In this document: one piece after another, positions 1-5,324 of the stretch
Position numbering within the stretch: the first letter of the stretch is position 1
Layout: each line of letters opens with the position of its first letter
Origin: JAAYPI01 sp963668615
Lineage (GTDB): Bacteria > Bacteroidota > Bacteroidia > Bacteroidales > Paludibacteraceae
Direction: 5' to 3'
DNA length: 64,000 nt
NCBI GenBank assembly: GCA_963668615.2
Contig: CAXXCL010000003.1
Location: 496,001 to 560,000 of the forward strand
Made by a program: the position numbers and the translations under genes
Notes under the pieces: generated by a model
Told to the model about the DNA's origin: nothing
What the model saw: the letters and a program-made list of their open reading frames with translations, nothing else
Databases searched by the model: none

Positions 1-1
1 C

Positions 2-1525
2 ATTGCTCCAACAAAAAACTTGTTGATATATCTTATCAGCCAAGCACAAGTAAAACGCACCATCAATGGTTCGGAAAACTACCAAAGAGCCTACAAAACG
101 CTACAATCGCAATCGAACAACAGCATCTACGCTGATATACCTGCCATCATTCGAAATGCCGATTCCATTTTTACACCCGAAAAAGCAGCTTGGGTTAAAA
201 GCACGAAAAGCCTGTGGAACAACTTTCAAACTTTTGCCGTTCAATCGGAAAGTGAAAAAAAAGATATTAATTACCAGCATATTTTTGTCCAATACAACAA
301 AAAAACGGACATTGATAAGCTGAGCGAAAAGAAAACCGACCTTTTGGCAGAAAACAGTTCGGAAAACACTGCTCTACCGACAGGAACCAAAAACACGCAA
401 TCCCTCATTTCTGAAGAAAAACTAACGACCACAGCCCAACCGAACCAAAAAACCGAAAAAGAAAGCCGAACCACAAAAATATGGGAAATTGCTTTAGAAA
501 CTCCCATTGCAACAGCTCCCCAAATCGTAACCAACCACAAGACGGGAGAAAACGAAATTGCTGTACAAGATATGGCAAACAAACTTTACCTGATAAGCAG
601 CGAAGGAAAAATCCTTTGGAAATTACCTCTGAAAGAACGCATCATGAGCGATATTTTTCAAGTCGATTTGTACCGAAACAAAAAATTACAATTGGTTTTC
701 AACACCAAAACGAAACTGTATGTGATAGACAGAACCGGAAAAAGTATAGCAAACTTCCCGGTTAGGCTGAAATCGAGAGCCTCTGCCGGAATGACCGTTT
801 TCGATTACGACAACAACCGAGAATACCGTTTCTTTATCCCGTGCGAAAATAATCAAGTTATATTGATGAAAAAAGACGGTTCTATCCCATCCGATTGGAA
901 TTTCAAAAGCAGTTCGGGTAAAATCACTTCTCCACTGCAATTCTTCCGCATTGCAGGAAAAGACTTTTTGGTTGCCTCCAACAACAAAAAAACCTATTTC
1001 TTGAACAGAAAAGGAGCTGAACGATTAACGCCTCAAGCCAATATTGTAAAATCTCCCAAAAACAACTATTACACCGAAAAAACAATGTCTCTCGAACGAT
1101 TTGTTACCACTGACAAAAGCGGGAATCTTTGCTTTGTCAATCTTGATAACAAAGTACACAAAATCAGTGTGAAAAAATGGAGTACGAGCCACTATTTTGC
1201 AACCATAACCGAAAAAGGGAAACCTCGCTTTATTTTTCTTGAGAACAAAAACTTAAGCATTTACAATGAAGAATACAGTGCCATTTTTACCGAAAAAGAT
1301 ATACAAACCAAATCACCATTCTTTATGATAAATAATAATTGGTTAGCTCTTCTGAATGAAAAAAACAACAGCCTCTTTTTACTGGATATCAACACCAAGG
1401 CGACTATCAACAGCAACATCAAAGCGGATAAGAACCTATTCTACATCGGGAAACTTAAACCTTACAAACAAACCTGTATCATAGTCAGCGAAAAGAATAA
1501 AATTGTTAACTACATGGTAAAATAA
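2..1525 (+). CDS. C-terminal part of a large DUF3352-type Bacteroidota protein (cut by left edge)
   Basis: The reading frame is open to the first base of the window, so the true start lies outside; the TTG at 20 is not a credible start. About 507 codons remain. The visible part has a low-complexity polar stretch (roughly residues 60-150 of the fragment) and then repeated strand-rich units of the kind LYLISSEGKILWKLPL, LYVIDRTGKSIANFPV and TYFLNRKGAERL, a beta-propeller-like pattern. From memory of the family, this resembles the C-terminal half of DUF3352-containing Bacteroidota proteins of about 850-900 residues, whose function is unknown. No catalytic motif is visible. It ends about 220 bp before the converging gene at 1745. 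Family assignment is moderately sure; no function is claimed. Confidence 0.65.
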   Translation: MAPTKNLLIYLISQAQVKRTINGSENYQRAYKTLQSQSNNSIYADIPAIIRNADSIFTPEKAAWVKSTKSLWNNFQTFAVQSESEKKDINYQHIFVQYNKKTDIDKLSEKKTDLLAENSSENTALPTGTKNTQSLISEEKLTTTAQPNQKTEKESRTTKIWEIALETPIATAPQIVTNHKTGENEIAVQDMANKLYLISSEGKILWKLPLKERIMSDIFQVDLYRNKKLQLVFNTKTKLYVIDRTGKSIANFPVRLKSRASAGMTVFDYDNNREYRFFIPCENNQVILMKKDGSIPSDWNFKSSSGKITSPLQFFRIAGKDFLVASNNKKTYFLNRKGAERLTPQANIVKSPKNNYYTEKTMSLERFVTTDKSGNLCFVNLDNKVHKISVKKWSTSHYFATITEKGKPRFIFLENKNLSIYNEEYSAIFTEKDIQTKSPFFMINNNWLALLNEKNNSLFLLDINTKATINSNIKADKNLFYIGKLKPYKQTCIIVSEKNKIVNYMVK

Positions 1526-1528
1526 AAA

Positions 1529-1550
1529 AAGCAGGACCAAAATCCTGCTT
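1529..1550. terminator. Short hairpin just after the first gene
   Basis: An 8-bp perfect inverted repeat (AAGCAGGA / TCCTGCTT) with a 6-nt loop starts 4 bases after the stop codon at 1525. On the plus strand it has no T-run behind it; on the minus strand it is followed by a run of T. It is a weak plus-strand terminator at best and would fit better as the end of minus-strand transcription arriving from the RHS locus. Confidence 0.4.
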
Positions 1551-1678
1551 GATGAAGCAATGAAATTCCATCGTTTCCGGACGAATCCTTTCGTGTGGAG
1601 ATTAACTATTTGATTACTAGGTAAATACAAAAAAACACCATAAAAACATAAATAACTGTATTTCAATATATTATCCTC

Positions 1679-1709
1679 TTAACTTAATAACATTGTTCGT
1701 GCGGCAGCG
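1679..1709 (+). repeat. Half-site of the RHS-locus palindromic repeat (copy 1)
   Basis: This stretch reads TTAACTTAATAACATTG followed by TTCGTGCGGCAGCG. It matches two further copies at 2531-2562 and 2638-2669, and its last 13 bases are the outer end of the inverted repeats of the elements at 2239, 3320 and 4349. It lies just downstream of the small membrane-protein gene at 1745-2122. The rest of 1551-1744 shows no gene. Confidence 0.7.
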
Positions 1710-1744
1710 GTGGAAGCAAAGGTTAATACATTTCTTTTAACAAG

Positions 1745-2122
1745 CTATCTTGGTAAATTTGTAACCAAAACGAAAAATAAAGGAATTGACACTATTGAAT
1801 AAATCCAAAATAAAATCATTCCTTTTATTCTTCTCTTTCGTGGCAATTGGTCATATTTCTCTACAATTTCTTTTCTTTTTGTAAATAAAATAAAATAGTT
1901 AGGAATCATAACTGAAAGTCCAAAAACAATCCCTGTGACTTTATAGTCTGTAATAAGCGATTGAATATCAACATTTAAGAGAAAACAGAAAAGTACAAAT
2001 AATGTCAATATATTGGAAAAAAGCATCATACATATCAATAAATATGAATTAAATCCAAACATCTCAGTTTTGCCAATTTTCTTCAGGAAATACATCAACC
2101 AATAATACATTTCTTTAATCAT
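1745..2122 (-). CDS. Small membrane protein, putative immunity protein of a displaced RHS tip
   Basis: A 125-residue protein with a short basic N-terminus and three or four hydrophobic segments (about residues 25-50, 62-80 and 103-122). A charged loop (KRKEIVEKYDQLPRKRR) lies between the last two. The same topology and loop position occur in the 141-residue protein at 2711-3136, so the two look like distant relatives. I know of no named family. It is the last small gene of the RHS locus, downstream of a palindromic element (2239-2391) and a possible toxin tail (2164-2238). By analogy with polymorphic-toxin loci it could be an immunity protein against a membrane-active tip. That role is inferred from position only. 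Confidence 0.6.
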   Translation of the reverse strand: MIKEMYYWLMYFLKKIGKTEMFGFNSYLLICMMLFSNILTLFVLFCFLLNVDIQSLITDYKVTGIVFGLSVMIPNYFILFTKRKEIVEKYDQLPRKRRIKGMILFWIYSIVSIPLFFVLVTNLPR

Positions 2123-2163
2123 AATCTTATTCTTTTAGTGTTTAAAAAGTGATATTTGAGGGT

Positions 2164-2238
2164 TATCTATATGGAACGTTTACTCTTGTGTTGTCTTGTG
2201 GACAAACAGGACGATTTGGCAGGTCGGTCAAACACCCC
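2164..2238 (-). pseudogene. Possible remnant of an RHS toxin tail (module 4)
   Basis: Between element A and the gene at 2122, one minus-strand frame stays open from the element edge to a TAA at 2164-2166 and ends in ...DNTRVNVPYR. The two better-supported modules (3149-3319 and 4255-4344) also have a short open tail between the palindromic element and the small gene, which is the reason to suspect one here. About 24 codons is too short to prove coding and a second frame is also open. Low confidence. The remainder of 2123-2710 holds repeats and RHS fragments but no complete gene. Confidence 0.25.
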
Positions 2239-2391
2239 CGCTGCCGCACGATTGTATCGTGTGGCAATTAGCCATTCTTGGATACAAAAGACACACATCC
2301 TATATTACAAAATTTATAATTTCTGCTCATTGTTATTTATCTTTTACTCTTCTCTTGCTTACTTGCCACACGATACAATCGTGCGGCAGCG
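2239..2391. repeat. Palindromic REP/MITE-like element A (153 bp)
   Basis: The element is bounded by perfect 29-bp terminal inverted repeats (2239-2267 and 2363-2391). Each terminal repeat can itself fold: CCGCACGAT and ATCGTGTGG form a 9-bp stem with a 3-nt loop and one G-U pair (2244-2264). The AT-rich middle carries no gene. Element C at 4349-4496 differs by one substitution and a 5-bp gap, and element B at 3320-3400 lacks 72 bp of the middle. The arrangement resembles a pair of REP sequences in inverted orientation (a BIME) or a short MITE. No transposase is in the window. It sits between an RHS core fragment (2396-2430) and a possible toxin tail. Confidence 0.85.
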
Positions 2392-2395
2392 AGGG

Positions 2396-2430
2396 GTTAC
2401 GGGCAAACTGCCGTTATACGATAACGAAAC
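2396..2430 (-). pseudogene. 35-bp RHS core fragment abutting element A
   Basis: Bases 2396-2430 are identical to 7069-7103 inside the intact RHS gene. The match begins 4 bases after the right end of element A and stops abruptly at 2430. It is a shard of an older RHS gene copy. The following 100 bases (2431-2530) match nothing else in the window. Confidence 0.85.
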
Positions 2431-2530
2431 AGCATTTTTTGCATATAATAACTATTTGATGCTGAAACAAATATATGAAAAATAATTCACACATACAAGC
2501 AGTTCGTATTGATAATCAGGGAATTATATC

Positions 2531-2562
2531 GCTAACTTAATGACATTGATCGTGCGGCAGCG
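2531..2562 (+). repeat. Half-site of the RHS-locus palindromic repeat (copy 2)
   Basis: GCTAACTTAATGACATTG followed by ATCGTGCGGCAGCG; shares 28 or more bases with the copy at 2638-2669. It is fused after 3 bases (AGG) to the RHS core fragment at 2566-2636, the same kind of junction seen at elements A and B. Confidence 0.75.
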
Positions 2563-2565
2563 AGG

Positions 2566-2636
2566 GTACGTGGCATTCCAGGAAGAAGAACTGCCTGCCG
2601 AATAAGCACTGTTCAACCGGTTCAACCCATCGTAAT
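2566..2636 (-). pseudogene. 71-bp RHS core fragment between two half-sites
   Basis: Bases 2566-2636 align without gaps to 6768-6838 in the intact RHS gene with only a handful of mismatches, concentrated at about 2611-2621. The fragment is flanked on both sides by half-sites (2531-2562, 2638-2669). It does not encode a protein by itself and is best read as debris of an earlier RHS core. Confidence 0.85.
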
Positions 2637-2637
2637 T

Positions 2638-2669
2638 GCTAACTTAACAACATTGATCGTGCGGCAGCG
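2638..2669 (+). repeat. Half-site of the RHS-locus palindromic repeat (copy 3)
   Basis: GCTAACTTAACAACATTG followed by ATCGTGCGGCAGCG, close to copies at 1679 and 2531. It lies 41 bp downstream of the end of the small membrane-protein gene at 2711-3136, as copy 1 lies 35 bp downstream of the related gene at 1745-2122. Confidence 0.75.
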
Positions 2670-2710
2670 TGGAGAGGGGCTTTGTAATTATTGTTGATTA
2701 TACTACCAAA

Positions 2711-3136
2711 TCAATTTGCAGACATCTTAGCTATAATTACTCCAATTATAAATATGAATAATGGTGTAAATATTATACATAAGAAGAAATTGAAAAATAA
2801 CTTACCATTACGGTACTTATATTTTGACATAAATATTTGATATTTATTCTTCCAAAGAACAAGATAATAATGTATCACAAACCAAGGTAACATAAAAAAA
2901 ACTAATGCACTTAAAATCTTCTCTAAGAACCCATTTTGAAAAAGATTTAAGTGAGGCCATGGAAGACCGAATATGCGACCAATAAATCCATATAGAAACA
3001 TAGAAAAGCCCCCAAATGAAACTACCATAAATAGCATCAACATAAATTTCCAATAAAGATTCGACTCGGGAAATCGCTCTTGCATCCGCTTGATGCCATC
3101 AGTCCAAACTGAATAATACAATTTATTAAGCAACAT
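2711..3136 (-). CDS. Small membrane protein, putative immunity protein of RHS module 3
   Basis: A 141-residue protein with hydrophobic segments near residues 29-55, 70-95 and 112-137 and a basic loop (KNKYQIFMSKYKYRNGK) before the last one. It starts 12 bp after the stop codon of a degenerate RHS tip (3149-3587) whose surviving tail is itself hydrophobic and glycine-rich. Toxin-then-immunity order with a gap of a few bases is the normal layout of polymorphic-toxin loci. A membrane immunity protein paired with a hydrophobic tip would fit a pore-forming toxin. The family is not one I can name, and the immunity role is inference from position. Confidence 0.65.
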   Translation of the reverse strand: MLLNKLYYSVWTDGIKRMQERFPESNLYWKFMLMLFMVVSFGGFSMFLYGFIGRIFGLPWPHLNLFQNGFLEKILSALVFFMLPWFVIHYYLVLWKNKYQIFMSKYKYRNGKLFFNFFLCIIFTPLFIFIIGVIIAKMSAN

Positions 3137-3148
3137 TGTTTTTATATA

Positions 3149-3587
3149 TTAATAGTTTTCATAAATATATTGACCTGCTCTAAATGCTCCATAACCTGCA
3201 GCACCAATACCAATTACGGACCAACCAATAGGATTGGAAGTACCTAATATCAGTGCAGCGGCACTTGCTGTACCCGTCCATCCAACAGTAGCATCGGCAG
3301 CATCCCAACCATTTACCACCGCTGCCGCACGATTGTATCGTGTGGCAATTAGCCATTCTTGGATACCTTACTTGCCACACGATACAATCGTGCGGCAGCG
3401 AGGGATTGCCCATACAGTATGCATACGGGCTCACACCGGGCGTCGTTTCCGCCAATGGATCCACACTTGTAAATCTTCCCATTGCCGGATAATATGACCT
3501 GAAATTAAAATCATAAACATCATTTCCGTGCATGGTTATAAATTCCTTGCCATTGTACTTATACGGTTGCACGGCTACGAGGGTCAT
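3149..3587 (-). pseudogene. Orphan RHS core plus toxin tail, broken by element B (module 3)
   Basis: The first part (from 3587) encodes AVQPYKYNGKEFITMHG, YYPAMGRFTSVDPLAE and YCMGNP, an RHS core motif nearly matching residues 815-870 of the intact RHS protein. At the NP codons the frame runs into palindromic element B (3320-3400). Beyond it the original frame resumes at 3319 in a different phase and encodes NGWDAADATVGW, then a hydrophobic glycine-rich stretch ending GQYIYENY with a stop at 3149-3151. The DPTG cleavage motif and the bulk of the toxin domain are missing. The apparent ATG at 3587 overlaps the stop of the upstream gene (ATGA). This is a displaced, inactivated RHS tip. Confidence 0.8.
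3320..3400. repeat. Palindromic REP/MITE-like element B (81 bp, internally deleted)
   Basis: It carries the same perfect 29-bp terminal inverted repeats as elements A and C (3320-3348 and 3372-3400), but the middle is reduced to about 23 bases, a 72-bp deletion relative to A. It is inserted between the codons for N-P of an RHS core (right side) and an out-of-phase toxin tail (left side), so it breaks a coding sequence. Confidence 0.85.
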
Positions 3588-4255
3588 TCTTTCAAGACAT
3601 AATCTTCATTCCTCTTATCCCAAATAACAATACCAGTCGAAACCAGACTCGTATCAACAAGTTTAATTATTCCATCGTTTGTCATTTGGTAGGTAGTTGT
3701 CCAAAATTCACAATGTAAGTCACGATGATACTGGTCTATTTTAGGCTCAGTAATTTTTATTTGTCGCACAACAGTAATACCCTCTTTGGTTATCTTCAAA
3801 CTACTCTTCCACCTGTCATTGTCTTTTGTCAACGATTGGAGGGAAAGGATTTCTCCTTTGTTGTTGTAGGTAATGAGAAGCGTTTCTCCTAAATCAAAAT
3901 TCCATTCAGAGTCTCCTTCGTATTGCAATTTGGATACAAGTACCGATATAAAGTCACTGCTTAAATCAACCCTTACACCATAGTCGTATCTGAAGTAACC
4001 ACCATTTGGATTACAAAATCCATTTGTGCAGATATATTTAGCTACTATGTTTTCCGGGATTAGCTTTGTCGTCTTTATTCGGAAAAGTGTATCATAAGCT
4101 TGACAAAAAACTGCAGAGGAAGACTGCCTGTCATTAATTAACAGGGGTATTTTACTTTGTCCAAAATTGCCCAGATATGTTTTAAAATCTGTGGCTTGTG
4201 CTTTGCAGTTAGTCAGAAAAATGCAGCAAAGCAATGTACTGATGATTGTTCTCAT
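3584..4255 (-). CDS. Lipoprotein, putative immunity protein of RHS module 2
   Basis: A 223-residue protein with a lipoprotein signal peptide: hydrophobic residues 5-15, then LTNC with the lipidation cysteine at residue 17. The mature part is strand-rich and I do not recognise a family. Its ATG overlaps by one base the stop codon of a short upstream frame (TAATG at 4253-4257), which looks like the surviving tail of an RHS toxin (4255-4344). Stop-start overlap implies translational coupling, as expected of a toxin/immunity pair. Its 3' end overlaps the artificial start of the next RHS fragment (ATGA). A lipoprotein immunity would protect the periplasm or outer membrane. Function inferred from context. 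Confidence 0.6.
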   Translation of the reverse strand: MRTIISTLLCCIFLTNCKAQATDFKTYLGNFGQSKIPLLINDRQSSSAVFCQAYDTLFRIKTTKLIPENIVAKYICTNGFCNPNGGYFRYDYGVRVDLSSDFISVLVSKLQYEGDSEWNFDLGETLLITYNNKGEILSLQSLTKDNDRWKSSLKITKEGITVVRQIKITEPKIDQYHRDLHCEFWTTTYQMTNDGIIKLVDTSLVSTGIVIWDKRNEDYVLKE

Positions 4256-4344
4256 TATCTGCTCCTTCTAACTGTTGTTACTGTATAAGGAATATTCATT
4301 GTTGATCCACTACGGTAATATCCAGTCATCTTATTGTTGTTTAC
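4255..4344 (-). pseudogene. Surviving C-terminal tail of an RHS toxin (module 2)
   Basis: About 29 codons in the minus strand, starting 5 bases from palindromic element C, encode ...MTGYYRSGSTMNIPY...RRSR and end in TAA that shares a base with the ATG of the lipoprotein gene at 4255. The basic C-terminus resembles tails of RHS nuclease-type tips, but the length is too small to name a fold. Upstream, the rest of the toxin and the RHS core are gone and element C stands in their place. Confidence 0.5.
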
Positions 4345-4348
4345 TCAC

Positions 4349-4496
4349 CGCTGCCGCACGATTGTATCGTGTGGCAATTAGCCATTCTTGGATACAAAAG
4401 ACACACATCCTATATTACAAAATTTATAATTTCTGCTCATTGTTATTTATTTTTTACTCTTCCTTACTTGCCACACGATACAATCGTGCGGCAGCG
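4349..4496. repeat. Palindromic REP/MITE-like element C (148 bp)
   Basis: Perfect 29-bp terminal inverted repeats at 4349-4377 and 4468-4496 enclose the same AT-rich middle as element A, with one substitution and a 5-bp gap. A partial second copy of the outer end (GCGGCAGCGAGG) follows immediately at 4500-4511. It lies between the end of the intact immunity gene (4529) and the toxin tail at 4344, in the same orientation as A and B. Confidence 0.85.
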
Positions 4497-4528
4497 AGGG
4501 CGGCAGCGAGGTGGGAATTAACATTTAT

Positions 4529-5320
4529 TCACTTTTTCATTTCAAAAAGAAATCTGTCCACATAATCAATTCCCTCATCATCTATAGCTCTTTCCCCAAG
4601 TTCAATTGTGGGAGTAATTAAGTCATTGGAAATTTTTTCATATTCTCTATTACGCCAAATAATTTTATTTTTTTCAACTTTAACATATTCTCTATCAATA
4701 AAATACCGAGCATAGTAGCTACGAGTTAAATTTGGTATAGTTATATGTAGCAAATTTTTACTTTGATTCTTAAATTCATACCAAAGACAATCGGAAAAAA
4801 CCACGCATCCAAAATAATTTCCATGACGATCTTGAGACTTAAGTCCTATGTTATAGATATCAAATCTTAAGGGAATCTGGCTATCTTTTTTTCTAGTGAT
4901 AGTTACACTATTTCGTTCTGTTGACATATAAGCAAATCCCCACGAGGCATCTATTCGATAGTTTCCTTTAAACGGAAAAACAAACTCTATTTTCACGCTA
5001 TCTTTTATACCTGTGTCATAAAATTCTTCAACCCTTACATTCTTATATATAACACTATCGATATCCGTCTTAATTCTTATAAAGCCATCCTTTATATATT
5101 CTACACTTCCATAAGCAACAATACTATCTCCTGCACCCAAATCCAAACAAGAAGGACACACATGGGTTCTAATAATTTTAAAAGAATCATTATCTATTTG
5201 CACATATTCCTCTCCATTCGAAAACAAATATGTGCCTTTTATTTTTTTTGTTTGGGAAAATATGAATGTCGGCAACATACTCATGACAAATGCCATCATT
5301 ATAATCTTTTTCATTTTCAT
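4529..5320 (-). CDS. Secreted protein, putative immunity partner of the active RHS toxin
   Basis: A 263-residue protein with a Sec signal peptide (KKIIMMAFVMSMLPTFIFSQ, cleavage about residue 23) and no lipobox. Translation may start at residue 1 or at the second Met two codons later. The mature part is strand-rich with two cysteines in CPSC; no family is recognised. It starts 4 bp after the stop of the RHS gene, so the two are surely co-transcribed. In polymorphic-toxin systems the gene directly after the tip encodes the cognate immunity protein. If that holds here it would inhibit the HEXXH metallopeptidase-like tip in the periplasm. Role inferred from position and export signal. Confidence 0.65.
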   Translation of the reverse strand: MKMKKIIMMAFVMSMLPTFIFSQTKKIKGTYLFSNGEEYVQIDNDSFKIIRTHVCPSCLDLGAGDSIVAYGSVEYIKDGFIRIKTDIDSVIYKNVRVEEFYDTGIKDSVKIEFVFPFKGNYRIDASWGFAYMSTERNSVTITRKKDSQIPLRFDIYNIGLKSQDRHGNYFGCVVFSDCLWYEFKNQSKNLLHITIPNLTRSYYARYFIDREYVKVEKNKIIWRNREYEKISNDLITPTIELGERAIDDEGIDYVDRFLFEMKK

Positions 5321-5324
5321 AATT

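Noticed and set aside
2156..2485. Plus-strand open frames through elements A, B and C (also about 3234-3497 and 4275-4565) with a shared translation such as AARLYRVAISHSW
   Set aside because: The similarity comes from the repeated palindromic DNA. Element B has a 72-bp deletion, the frames have no ribosome-binding context and end in unrelated flanks, so they are not genes.
3180..3587. Intact 135-residue RHS-tip protein
   Set aside because: The open frame runs through element B into an out-of-phase tail; the true tail is in another frame, so it is a pseudogene.
2239..4496. Integron attC sites with toxin tips as cassettes
   Set aside because: The hairpins lie inside tips rather than between cassettes, no attC core sites are recognisable and no integrase is present; kept only as a loose analogy.
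1679..4511. CRISPR-like array
   Set aside because: Repeats are palindromic, irregularly spaced, of differing length and separated by genes and RHS fragments; there are no uniform spacers and no cas genes.
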